Shown piece by piece: positions 43,509 to 54,815 of a stretch of 64,000 bases of DNA (positions within the stretch are counted from its first letter, which is position 1; every line of letters begins with the position of its first letter). This stretch comes from Melampsora larici-populina 98AG31 (taxonomy: Eukaryota; Basidiomycota; Pucciniomycetes; Pucciniales; Melampsoraceae): the NCBI RefSeq assembly GCF_000204055.1, contig NW_006768783.1:186001-250000 (forward strand), written 5' to 3'. The notes under the pieces were generated by a model that was not told where the DNA came from, did no database searches, and saw only the letters and a list, made by a program, of their open reading frames with translations. A program made the translations under genes and the position numbers.

Positions 43509-44005
43509 AACATTAGTCTCTTGTTGACTCAAAGATCAGTTATCAGCTGAAAGATAACTTAACTAACTAAACATATCATCTATTAAATTGAATCTTTTGT
43601 TCTAGGTATTGAATGTTTTCTTAATCAAACTCATTTCATCATCTTCTGTTATCTGATTAGATTATCATTGTTTTAGGTCAGAGTCTTCTTCTTAGAAAAA
43701 GTTGTTGGAGGTTGTTATAATTGTGCTAAAGCGCATGCTTTCAGGTGAATATAATTATCTTTGGGAAGAGAAAACATTAGTCTCTTGTTGACTCAAAGAT
43801 CAGTTATCAGCTGAAAGATAACTTAACTAACTAAACGTATCATCTATTAAATTGAATCTTTTGTTCTAGGTCAGAGTCTTCTTCTTAGAAAAAGTTGTTG
43901 GAGGTTGTTATAATTGTGCTAAAGTGCATGCTTTCAGGTCAGAGTCTTCTTCTTAGAAAAAGTTGTTGGAGTTTGTTATAATTGTGCTAAAGCGCATGCT
44001 TTCAG
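43509..44005. repeat. Interleaved direct repeats (about 100 bp x2 and 70 bp x3)
   Basis: Unit P (AACATTAGTCTCTTGTTGAC... to TTCTAGGT) is at 43509-43607 and 43773-43871. Unit Q (AGGTCAGAGTCTTC... to GCATGCTTTCAG) is at 43675-43745, 43868-43938 and 43936-44005. The order P-Q-P-Q-Q indicates successive tandem duplications. Copies differ by only one or two bases. Confidence 0.85.
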
Positions 44006-44169
44006 ATCCTTGGCATAGAACCGTGATCAAAGCCTTCTAGACATTCTCAGTTACACAAAGAGACAGAATGTTAAAAAAGTGAAAACAAACAGAGAAATAA
44101 CATTTATTTTCATATAATGAAATAGTCTCCCTTCTAAACACAAAAAAACATCAGAACATGTTTACTAAA

Positions 44170-44512
44170 GGTGTGGTGAAGACAAGCTGCTTGCTCACCT
44201 GCCATCGAGAACAGCTTAGCAATGATTCAACCCTGCCCACCATTTCCAGAAAGTCCAAAGTTGGCCAAGGACATCAAAAGCTGACATCCAATTGGAGCTT
44301 GAGGGAAGTTGAAATTGTTGTGAAATATTGAATCACCCGCAATTTGATCTACAAGAGCATTAAAAGCTTGCTTAGACATCAAGGCCTATAAAAGCACAAA
44401 TCAGTCAATCCAAAATATGATAAGTATCATTGGATTCACTCACAACAACAACCCATGTCCGATCAGTCTCATGCCACCATTCATCAAAGCATGTCAGCTT
44501 GTTAACCTGGCA
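44170..44512 (-). pseudogene. PIF/Harbinger-like transposase fragment
   Basis: Exon 1 reads FDEWWHETDRTWVVV, followed by an intron with GTGAGT...TATAG (to 44391). It joins in phase to ALMSKQAFNALVDQIAGD and PQAPIGCQLLMSLANFG, then GNGGQG. This is the N-terminal part typical of fungal DDE_4 (Harbinger) nucleases. A TGA at 44227-44229 interrupts it, and the DDE core is missing. Confidence 0.65.
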
Positions 44513-45616
44513 CCAAAGACAAGCAATTTGTTATGATCTTATAACACGTGTAATACTTGGTGAAAGGTTTACAAGACATGTCACAGATAGATGAAGATTA
44601 ACTACTTGTACACACTAGGATTGTAGACCTCTTCCTTTCTCTTCAACCAACAATCTACATTATAGACTGAACATCCTGATCCCCAACCCCCATCCCGAGA
44701 CCCCAGTGCTGGCCTTAACACAATTCTAGGAACAAGACAATGTTTTTTTCACCTTGATCTAACCCAAAAGTCAAGATTGCTAGTGTTAATTTGTCCTCCA
44801 TGTATCAGTGTTTGCAAGATCTACGAAATGAAGCCAAATCAAAAGTACTGTAGAAGATTGACTGAGTAGCCATCAGAGAAGACTGTCTTGCAAGCTTGTA
44901 TTGACTGAATCATGATTTGAATCAAGCTGATCTAGAACTATTCATGCAGCCAAGAGTGTAATGAGGTTGCTGGGGTTGGTGTGTCATTGGTAATAGTTGT
45001 TGGCCAAAGACGCTACCTGAAGTGCAAAGAAAAATTTAAGTAGGCCAAGATGTGGCAGAGGGTGGAGGTGGGAATTTTGGATGGAGAAGGAAAGATGAGG
45101 GGTGGGCAGGTGTATGTGTTTGGGTCTGAAACCTGAGCTCAGAACCCAGTACAGCAGGGAACCCCTGTTTACCGCCAAGAATTCAACTGGGTGTACTGGT
45201 GTAAAACTCATAAATCAACAAGGATCATACAGAGCATAGAGGAACAAGGGGAACAACAAAACCCAAATCCTCCATTTGTGATATATCAAACCAACAAAAA
45301 CCAACAAAACCGTCAAGAACCAACAAGTATCCATCTAATGTAACCTTATGATGTCATTATTATTATTATTTGCCGTTATTAAAGCTGTGAAATTGATCAA
45401 TTGATGTTAATAAATGATGAACAGATCCTCTTATGATGAATACAGGTGATTTTTTCCTAATATTCATAGCTGAAACCCATTTTTAGAATTACAGGTTGTT
45501 TGTAAAGCTGTCCAATTTTGGATTACTATAGCTCATTTTATAGCCCTCTTGATACTGATCATTTATTGCCCCTATATAAAATATTTCTGATGTGTGATGA
45601 ATAAGTCATTGAGTTG
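44513..45616. other. Intergenic repeat DNA
   Basis: Includes a CCCAGTACA...TGTACTGG inverted pair (45145-45200) related to the MITE at 26483, and an ATT microsatellite at ~45356-45370. No gene supported. Confidence 0.4.
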
Positions 45617-47022
45617 TATTACTTTTGCTAAAAAGTTTGGCCCGATCGAGAAAAAATAAAACAGAATGTAGACCCAGAATCCGCCGCAGCAGTCACAACG
45701 CAGCAGAGAGAAAATTTTTGGGGTGCTGTGGGCTGTGGTGTGAGCACCCATCCATCCCATCAATTTCCCAGCTGCCGCCAAAAAAATTCATATTCTCCAA
45801 ATCCCGGTCGATCGCTTCCTTTTTTTCACTAAATTCAACTACGACACTCACTGCTTCTCGCATCCTGGAAACGTGTGCATCCATGGTGGACAATCAATTG
45901 ATGATCTCTGTAAGAAAAAAGGTACACTTTATCACTTCAATTCCTCCCAATTCTCTCTTCGGAGCAATTCATTCAACTTACTGATTATCCCCAATATAAT
46001 CTCTAGGTATCCTTCTCCCATACTTACCACCATACCGTCCCGAGTTGAACACTATCAAGTTTGGAGTCAATGTGCTGTACTTTGGTGTTCGGAGATCATA
46101 AGTTTTAGTCACTAGGTCAAATCCGGTCGAACGGATCATCTGTTGTGTGAAAGTTTTTACATGATTCCTCTTATGTTGATAACGAGCATTTTTTAAAAAA
46201 TGAAATTAAGGAATGTTGTTGAAGCTTTTATGAAGCTCACAACTACTGTGCTCATCCAAAAAAAGGGCAAGTTGAATGAGATGTATCTTACATATCTTCA
46301 AACTATCCAGTGCCGAGCTCCGCTGCATAACAAAAGTCTGAGATTGAACATTCTATGAAAGATGAAGTGTGCCAGTTTTCAAGGTGATCGAGATCATCAA
46401 TATCATTGACTGGTTATGAACAATATCAAAACCAGTCAATTCTCAATCGATTCGCCTATGACTCACAAGACAATCCTATGATTGATGGTCTATGAACGAG
46501 ATCAATCTCTGTTTTCTTGAAGACATTCAAATCCAAACATCAACTGCTTTTGATCGGTAAAAACTAATCCCCCATCCTTTGTTCCTATGGAAGAGATTGT
46601 GGACAATCTCAGCTCTCTTATGTAATCTAGAGACTCATTTTTTTCATCAAGATCAAAATTGATCGATTTGCCCGTGATCTATGAAGAAGATTGAAAGGAT
46701 TTCAATTTTTACACCAATTTTATCTAGAATTCATTGATCTACTTCCTACATGTACAATGACAATCTTCTCTAACGACAGTTCATCCTTTCTAGACAATCA
46801 AGCTTGTTAATGAGGAAAACAAAGTGATTGACCGGGATTTGGAGAATATGAATTTTTTTGGCGGCAGCTGGGAAATCGATGGGATGGATGGGTGCTCACA
46901 CCACAGCCCACAGCACCCCAAAAATTTTCTCTCTGCTGCGTTGTGACTGCTGCGGCGGATTCTGGGTCTACATTCTGTTTTATTTTTTCTCGATCGGGCC
47001 AAACTTTTTAGCAAAAGTAATA
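45617..47022. mobile_element. DNA transposon with ~200-bp nearly perfect terminal inverted repeats
   Basis: The left arm 45617-45816 and right arm 46833-47022 are reverse complements with hardly any mismatch; one seen is ATCAATTT against ATCGATTT. The core is 1 kb and carries a transposase relic (46008-46101). The arms are GC-richer than the surroundings. No clear target duplication was found: the flanks read GAGTTG and GAGATTG. Internal deletion of an autonomous element is the likely origin. Confidence 0.8.
46008..46101 (+). pseudogene. DDE transposase remnant inside the 45617 element
   Basis: Reads ILLPYLPPYRPELNTIKFGV, matching the LPPYSPELNPIE block of IS630/Tc1-mariner transposases with Ser to Arg, Pro to Thr and Glu to Lys changes. 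A few residues near 45880 may correspond to the preceding Asp motif. It sits directly after an AG splice-like site. Not functional. Confidence 0.55.
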
Positions 47023-47973
47023 GAGATTGAGAAAAGAAGCTTTTTGTCATGTAAATGCTGCTACATGTGTGTATGTAAGCGCAAAATCCAAATTTCACAC
47101 CATTTTCTTTGTTTCCTTATAACTTTTTCACTAATCATCTGTTACCATTGATTTAAAGGTTCTACACTATGAAAAGTATTCTGTGTCTAATGAACTATCA
47201 CTCATCCTGATCTGCCAAGTTTTGACATATGTGATTAGCTAAAAACCTTCAATTTTGATGGATTTTGACCATTTTCACCACTTTTCTCACCTGATATTGA
47301 TTTCTCTTCTATCAACAGATCATCCGGAATCAATTCAATCATAAGAATGACTATAGAGTTAATTTGTAAAAATCTTGGCGCCATAAATCCCTCAATGACA
47401 TCACTACACAGGAATTAATCCTGTAGTACCCTTGTTTACCATCCTCAAAATTCCTTCTTTCTTGAATAACTTCAGTCCTCCCTTATCAATTCCAATGATT
47501 AAAGCTGTTGATGAATAATGTGACCTTCCTGTTTCATAATACAACCTCTGTTAACCTTTAACTCCCATAATAATAACCTAAAACCCATTTTCCAATCTCT
47601 ATACCTATATTTTTGACTTTTGTATGAATTTCTTCTTCTTTCTTCTTTCTGATAATGTTTAAATAGTTTTAGATTGAATAACTATAGTGTAAATAATTGA
47701 TGATGGCATAAGATTGATTTATATTCAATGAGAAATGAGATAGTATGAATATGAAACAAAACCCGCTTTGGCCCTAAAGACTTCAATTCTCCTAATAATG
47801 ATATGATTTTTGGATTTTTCTTGATTGACCCTATAAATTGATTACCACACTGGGTTTTTGAAACCCCTGTTGAGCTTTGAACCTGGCTATTGTATATCAA
47901 TACCCAGTTCATCAGTGTTACCCCACACCACAAGCAACTTCTTCTCCCCCATGACTCAAGTTGACACTAGGAT
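47023..47973. other. AT-rich intergenic DNA
   Basis: No gene or RNA supported. A weak ACTGGGTTTTTGAAACCC / ACCCAGTT inverted pair lies at 47845-47925. Confidence 0.45.
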
Positions 47974-48852
47974 AGGGGGCAACACCTAAACCAATACAAC
48001 ACAGATGTTGGTATTGTATTGGTTTTGTATTGGCAATCTGACACAAAAAGTCAGATTTTCTCATATCAGTTCAGCCGACCCAACATGTGGAGCACCTTTT
48101 TCATGTTGGGTATTGGCAATACAATAGGGGTTGGGCGAAAAACTGGTCAACCAGTTTTGCCAATTTGAGAAGTTTGTAGAAGAGAGTTGAAACGAGTGCA
48201 GGTTTCACAGATCAAGTGGGTACCATTGAAATCATCTCAAATTGCATCAGAGCTGCGCATTGAGGGAGGTTAGGCAATACCTGGGTAAGTTTCTGATAGA
48301 AAAGTTGAAGCCATAGATGTGTGAAAGGTCAAAAGTCTCATTTGTGTGGCTTGTAGTGGCACAAATTGCTTTTCATTTTTATATTGGTTGGGCTTTGGAA
48401 TGATCAAGAACACCTCTCACCAGTCTCCTTTTGGTGATTATTTTGCAAAGCAAAACAAACGACCAGTTTTTTTGTTGGCTTTCATATTGTTTTAGCGATT
48501 GCTGAAGAATTTTCCTGAGCATTCGTAAAAAATTAAATTACAACTCAATGGACTCAGAAACTGGTTGGTCGGTTTTTTGCCCAACCCCTAATATCCAGGC
48601 TTGAACCAACATGAGATCGCCTCATAAAAATACTGCTTTGAACCCCAATTGCAGTTGAAATTGCACTTTTGCTACAAATTCCATGTTGTATTGGCTTGTA
48701 TTGTTTGGCTATACAATATGAGCTGAAAGTTTTTTTGGTCTTCATATTGTATCAGGTATTGGTTCAGATATGTCGGTCCCCCAATGCGACATGCAAAGTG
48801 TCCAAAAAGTTGCATTGTATTGGATTGGTTTGGGCATTGTAGGGGGTTAAGA
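47974..48852. mobile_element. Diverged inverted-repeat element rich in CCAATACAA words, split by a MITE
   Basis: The ends share AGGGGGCAAC/ACCCCCTACAA followed by AAACCAAT(CC)AATACAA in inverted orientation. TTGTATTGG occurs many times inside in both orientations. A 462-bp MITE interrupts the element at 48127. Boundaries are approximate. Confidence 0.45.
48127..48588. mobile_element. 462-bp MITE with GGGGTTGGGC ends, TA target duplication
   Basis: Terminal repeats GGGGTTGGGCGAAAAAC and GTTTTTTGCCCAACCCC are flanked by TA on both sides. The inverted similarity continues through AACCAGTTT. The mismatch CGAAA/CAAAA is a CpG change. Confidence 0.75.
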
Positions 48853-49593
48853 AGGGGGATCAAATGCCTGCTCATCTCTGTTGTGAAACCACAAGAAGTT
48901 CTTGAGTCTAGATGACTCATACCTCATCCACTGAATGCCTTGATTTGGTGTGCAAAGCATATAGGTGTGATAGAGTAGAGGGTCACTGCTTCCTTTAGGT
49001 AGACACAATGCCTAAAGGTGATTTAACTAATGCAGAATAACAAATATTCAAGCAAACAGTTACACAAGAATATCCAAAATCTTAAAGGATGGATAACAAA
49101 AAAAAATTGAAGGTATCAAAAAAAATGGGGAAGTGTTGACCTCCTGACCTCAAACATTCAACAAATATCCTTGCTCTGACTAGATGGCCGTATCTCCAAG
49201 GTGAATTAGTCTCTCTCTTATTTAACTTGTTTAGTTAGTGTTACATGCAATTAGAGCAATTCAGCACTTAAAACAAACTGATTGAAGATCATTTCTCTTT
49301 GATTTCATGTGACTTCATTCATTGTGTAAAGAAGAAACTCTTGAAACTCTTGAAATACATCAAATCTAAAGATCTTAAACATTTTCATTAATCCTTCTAA
49401 ACAATCCAAACAAGATAATCCATCAAAATAATCCTTAATAACATTTTTACTTTTAAATCAAACCCAATCTGAACAAGCAGGAACAAGCCCAAAAAACAGT
49501 AATCTGTACTACATATCAAAGTATCAAATCAAAACACAAAGAAAAACACATATATACAAAAACTTGGTTATAATTTATACACTTTGAGTTTTT
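48853..49593. other. Intergenic 3' of SEN2
   Basis: AT-rich with A- and T-runs; no gene supported. The region just below 49594 is the SEN2 3' UTR. Confidence 0.5.
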
Positions 49594-51271
49594 TTAATCT
49601 CTCATTCTAGAAGGGATAAATCGTTTAATTACAACTTCTTTAATAGAATATAATTTTAAACAATCATTTGGATTTTTTAAATGATTTGAACTACATCTTT
49701 GATATGAAGGAATGATCACATAAGCCAACACAAGTGTCTACAAAACCCACCAGAAATGTTAAGATTAAGCAAGAGTGAGTATAAAGAAAGAAAGAAAGAA
49801 AGAAATGTGTGTGTGTGGTTTGGTTTGATATTCTAGAATGAAGCTTACTTTTTTGACACCTGAACAAACTCGATTGACAGTTGAAAGCCATTTCCAATTC
49901 TTTTTTTGATTAGATAAATCTGATTGATGAAGTTCTTCTTGATCATTAGGATCTTCATACACAGGTATCACACAAACCGCAAACCTAAGCAGGAAAATCC
50001 GGCCAACCAACCGAGACAAAAAACACATCATTTTCAATGACTTAAAACTCAGAAAACAAACGATCCAAAAAGACTTACTCTGCATGACCTCCTACTGGAC
50101 CACGAGATCCATAAAGTACCCAATCCACACAAAACTTAATCCCATCTCTTACTACCCATCCTAATGATCTGAAATGATGATATGTAACATAGGAGACTAT
50201 AAATGGATTATCTGGTTTTCTTTGAGAATCTCGATCAGCATTCGAACAAAACGTTTCCCATAATTCATTAATACTGAACCATTGTTTCTAGAGGAAGAAG
50301 AAGAAGAATCATGTTATTGTTTGTTTTGATTTAACTTTGATGGAATGAGAATGAAAACTTACATTTTCTGGTTTGGAAACCACTTCATCTGTTTCTGAGA
50401 CTTCTTTTTCGATTTGTAAACAACCTATTCCATATGAAAGAAAAAATGCATCTTCTGGTTTGAGTTGTAAATGTTCAAGATTGACAATCGAATCTAGTTC
50501 TTCTAAAAGTTCGATTGGAAGGATCATCTCTGATGGTTTAGTTCGATTTGGTTTGATGTTTTGATGTTCGATTTGATCAGTTTCTTTTATGATTTCTTCT
50601 TTGATGTTTAGAGATTGGATTTCTTCAATGGGTGGATCGATCTTTTCGATTTCTTCATTCACTTCAATTCCTTCTAATCTCATTTCTTTTTCTTTTTCTC
50701 TTTCTTTTTCTTTCGCTTTTTCAATTTTAGCTTCTCTTCTTTCAATTCTTCTCTTAGCCGTTAATTCTTCAGCCGTAAGTTTAACTAAACCAAAACAAAG
50801 AAAGAATCATTAATCCTTTCTCACGAAACACTCCCCCTGGGTTTTTTTTTCTTCGATCAAAGATTCATTTAACTTACGACCATGATCAGATTGTAATACA
50901 TTTAAAGCATGTCTATTCTTAGCTCTTTGTAACCAAGTAGGTTCACTTCTCGAAAGATTACCTTTCCCAAAAAATCCACATCTCCAAAGTATTTGAAACT
51001 GATGATCTCCAGTGACTGAGATCTGATTAGAAATCGAATCTAATTTTCCATAAATGATTTGATGAGAAGATGTGGTAGATTGATTAGAGAACCAAAGATG
51101 TGCTTTTAAATAAGTGAATGGATGATATGTGTTTGAAGTGCTTAGATTGATGGGTAATAAGTTTGAATATATGTTGGGTGCTTTTATTTTTTTTGGTTTT
51201 GATTGAATTGATTCTGATTTAGTGATCGGTTTGTTGGTGTTGGTGTTGGTTGTTGTTGTTGTTGAACTCAT
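49594..51271 (-). CDS. SEN2: tRNA-splicing endonuclease catalytic subunit Sen2 (434 aa)
   Basis: Exons: 51271-50878, 50784-50363, 50287-50079, 49984-49849, 49737-49594, all in phase. It cuts pre-tRNA at the 5' splice site within the Sen2-Sen34-Sen15-Sen54 complex. N-terminal hallmark: [20 protein letters not shown]. Then a charged Lys/Glu insert, [16 protein letters not shown], and the nuclease core [38 protein letters not shown]. The catalytic Tyr (~331) and His (~340) are in this core; Lys (~387) is in GVKK just before [10 protein letters not shown]. The C-terminus [14 protein letters not shown] is also typical. The last two introns cut within the HAE codons and next to the catalytic Lys. 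Confidence 0.92.
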
Positions 51272-51520
51272 TTTGCAAAAGGTTTAGAGAAAGCAAAGCT
51301 TGATGGTAATAAACTGTCACAGAACTTTACGAGCGGAGATATCAATAAGAATCACATGGATGATATGATAAGTTACAGTTGAATGACATCCCGATCGGAA
51401 AAAGAGTGAAATGTAACCCACAAGTTGAACCAAAAGAAATTATCAAACAGCATTGGAGTACTACTACTACATACTACCATTGCCAACCAGGAAGTTCAAT
51501 TTGATGAAAACACCGAACAA
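51272..51520. promoter_or_regulatory. Bidirectional promoter of SEN2 and GRC3
   Basis: 249 bp between the two divergent start codons. No consensus TATA box is obvious. In-frame sequence without an ATG extends upstream of the GRC3 start to 51425, so the GRC3 leader is short or the start differs. Confidence 0.5.
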
Positions 51521-53733
51521 ATGAATCAAGAAACCAATTTAAACGAATTAAGTGCAGTAGCAGCCAGAAGATTAGGATTATCTACGCCAAACCAATCAAC
51601 TTCAAAACAACAAGACTTTCATTCAATCAACTCAAACCATTCAAACTCAGAACAAGAAACTGACGATCAAGAAGAAGAAGAAGCAGAAGAAAATCATGAT
51701 GATCCAAATGAACAAGAAATCGAAAAACCGAAATCAAAGAAATCGAGATACTTTACAAACCCATCAGATTCTCAAATAACACATCAAAATCAAACACCAA
51801 TATCGAAAAACTCAACCCATTTACCTTTATCTGCTAGTACATCTAAAACTAGAAACCATCAACAAATCAAACGTAAAAAAACTAGAGCTACTTTTTCAGA
51901 TCCTGATTGTGTTTCAAATTGGGAACCTAATTGGTCTAACAGTCATGAAAAAAATGTAATGATTAAGCGAAATAATGGGAATAATCAATCTGTTCTCATT
52001 GGAATCAATTTAGGAGAAGTAAGTTACTTCATTTTGATTTGAGTTTCAATTCAAAATTTGATGGTTTCTTTCTTCTTTGGTAGAGTTTGATTTTTAGAGG
52101 TACACTTTTATTGAAGGTTTTAATGGGTACAATTGAAATCAATGGGGCAAGAATCAAAGCAGAAGAAACCAATGAACCCACCGAGATCTTCGCACCCATT
52201 AGTCATCCATTACCGATTCTAACCACTCTGAAATCTACCTCCTCACCCTCAGCAATAATCCAACCAGAAACCGGTTTGAATGAATCGAATTTTGATGCGA
52301 TTATAGAAATTCAAGATTTCCATACAGGTATAGAAGGAATTGATTTAGTATGGTCATCAAATGAACCCAAAAGACCTATATGGAACCATTCAAGTTCAAA
52401 GCAACCTTTGGAAACCTCAGTTTATGGTATCACATGGGACATCATCTTAACTTTAACAGCTGATATCTCATCTATAAAACTTCCCAAAACATGGTCGAAT
52501 TCCTTATCGAATCAACCGTCTTCAAACCCAACCACCACCACCAAAAGCAATGAATGTTATTTAGTTCAAGGACCGAAAGGAGTAGGAAAAAGTACATTTC
52601 TTCGACTTTTACTTAACAAACTCTTACAAAGTTATGAACAAGTAGCTATTTTAGATTTAGATCCAGGACAACCTTTGTTTACTTCACCTTCATTGATCTC
52701 ATTGAATTTGATTAATCAACCTTTGATCGGTCCTTCATTTTGTTTTCAATCTATACTTCAAAGTTCATTAAGATCTTATTATCTTGGAAACATCTCTCCA
52801 ATCGATTCTCCTCAACGATACCTTGAAAGGTTAGAAGATTTAATTAATTTTTATAAACTTGAATTTCATGAATTTAATAATCTTGAACCTGTCTTACTGA
52901 CCAAACGTCAACGTCGGAAGTATGAAGAAAGTTTAAACCATCAAGTTGATTCAATCCAAGTGAAGAGTACGGGAAAATGTTCAGATAGGGTGCCTCTTTT
53001 GGTCAATACAATGGGTTGGACAACTGGTTTAGGATCCGAACTTTTAAGTAAAATTCGTGAACTTGTGAATCCTAGTACGATCTTCACATTCGAATCTCAA
53101 GAAACATTTCAAGCAAATGAGAATAATGAAGAGAATCCGAGCATACAATATCTAGAACCGATTGGAGATACACCACTTTCACTTAGATTACCATCAAATG
53201 AATCAAGAACCTTAAACTTGATTTCATACTTGTATTCATCAAACTCCACTCCGATTTCACAAACAGATCGAAATACCAAGTTTTTTAGGAAATGGGATTT
53301 CGAAAACCAACTTTATAAACAAAGACCAATGATCATCAATCATAAAGAACTTTCCATCGATTTATTCGAAGAAGAGATACCTGAATCTCATTTATCGTAT
53401 GTACTAAACGGATCGATTGTTGCAATCCTTTCAAATCATCATGAATCCAATTGTTTAGGATTAGGATTAGTTAGATCATTTGATCAATCTCATGGGATCC
53501 TTTATTTAATTCTTCCAGAAGGCTTTGGATCGAATGATGAAAAGTTTAAGATCTGTAAAGGATTTGAACCTTGTTTACCTTTGAATTTATTAGTTTATGA
53601 ACATGAGGATCATCAGATTAAACCGTATTTAGAAATCAGGAATCTTGGAATCGGTCATTCAAATCTATTGGTTGGGTTTGAGAAGAAAAGAGTTAGGAGG
53701 AATGTAATGAGATGGTCTCAAAGAGGAAATTAA
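51521..53733 (+). CDS. GRC3: Polynucleotide 5'-hydroxyl kinase Grc3/NOL9 (715 aa)
   Basis: Exon 1 is 51521-52018, the intron 52019-52083 (GTAAGT...GGTAG), exon 2 52084-53733. The start gives MNQETNLNELSAVAARRLGL; the SAVAARR motif is usual at the start of Grc3 proteins. After an acidic low-complexity region comes an N-terminal beta domain (ES-LIFRGTLLLKVLMGTIEING), then the P-loop GPKGVGKST (~329-337) and AILDLDPGQP of the Clp1/Grc3 kinase family. PLLVNTMGWTTGLG follows, matching the family's conserved NTxGW block. With Las1 it phosphorylates the 26S pre-rRNA end in ITS2 processing in the nucleolus. Clp1 is the alternative, but the long N-terminal extension favours Grc3. Confidence 0.88.
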
Positions 53734-54170
53734 AGTTTGTGATCATCTTTTTGTTTATAGATACATATATATATATTAGATCAACTTGGAATTGTACCCC
53801 CCTTTGAAACTTCGAAACGTGGATTATAGTCATAATTTCATCGGTTGCAAAGGATAAATGGACATGAAAACATACCCCACATTCAGATCACCAGAGATTA
53901 GACCTACAGATGCACCTACAGCTCATGCTGACAGTTGAGATTGCACCCACAATATAAAAACCCCTGCTTCTTCCCATGAATAACCCCCAATCTTTTACCA
54001 CAATACAAAATGACACACATTTGTATGTATTTTCATCTGGAGAAAAATTTTAATTTTTCGAATGAAAATCTCATCTCTTACAAAAAATGATTTGGTATCA
54101 TGAACGAAAATGAAACTGAACAAGGTATACAACATTGAAAGATCAACGCACAACAGAATACATGTACTTT
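53734..54170. other. Convergent 3' region
   Basis: Holds the 3' UTRs of GRC3 and the 54171 gene, with a TATATA run at ~53765. Nothing else seen. Confidence 0.5.
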
Positions 54171-54815
54171 CTAATAATAAGAGCTTCTATCATCACGACT
54201 GTTATAAGGATAAGAATTCACCTGTGAGGGTGAAGAGCGTTGTGCATTGTAATTAGTACAATTATCTTCAAGATATCTGTCATTAATATATGATAGTGGA
54301 TAAGAATCTTGTGATTTGATCGAAGGATGATGATAAATACTTTCATTATAATCTTCTTGGCCATAAGCCATATAATCAATTACTCCTCTTCCATAAATCT
54401 TCCTGAGATCTGATCTTTGATAAATTTCATCTTTAAAATAAATAGATTTTTTAGATTTCTTTCCGATTCTTAAATTCAATTCATCTTTATTAAATAAGAT
54501 CCCATTTCTTTTTTCATTATAACGATAAGGAAGATCGAAATCTTCTGGTTGATTTCGATTTGGAATTTTATAGAAATCGATTTTTTGATTTGAAGTTAAA
54601 TTTGGATTTTTATAATAATCATGATAGTAACCATTTTGATAACCATAATCATCTGGTGTATGTCTTGAATGAAGATTAGAATGATGATGAGAAGATTGAT
54701 TTATTGGTGGTAAGGTAGATTTTTCATAAGAACAAATTCCTCGACAGAAAAATGATTCAGACGAGTCTCTTGATTTCTTTCGTTTCAATAATCCAAAATG
54801 ATTGATTTTACCCAT
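54171..54815 (-). CDS. Tyr/Asn/Ser-rich orphan protein (214 aa)
   Basis: Single open frame, first ATG. Begins MGKINHFGLLKRKKSRDSS: Gly2 with a downstream Lys cluster could allow N-myristoylation. The rest is low complexity and rich in Tyr, Asn, Asp and Arg (HDYYKNPN, DRYLEDNCTNYN, ending RDDRSSYY), so probably disordered. There are three cysteines. No domain recognised. The composition is consistent along its length, which supports real coding. Confidence 0.55.
   Translation of the reverse strand: MGKINHFGLLKRKKSRDSSESFFCRGICSYEKSTLPPINQSSHHHSNLHSRHTPDDYGYQNGYYHDYYKNPNLTSNQKIDFYKIPNRNQPEDFDLPYRYNEKRNGILFNKDELNLRIGKKSKKSIYFKDEIYQRSDLRKIYGRGVIDYMAYGQEDYNESIYHHPSIKSQDSYPLSYINDRYLEDNCTNYNAQRSSPSQVNSYPYNSRDDRSSYY

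Noticed and set aside
45625..45984. Open frame with an exact copy at 46790-47098 on the minus strand, looking like a conserved protein
   Set aside because: Both lie in the inverted terminal repeats; the identity is explained by the TIRs, not by coding.
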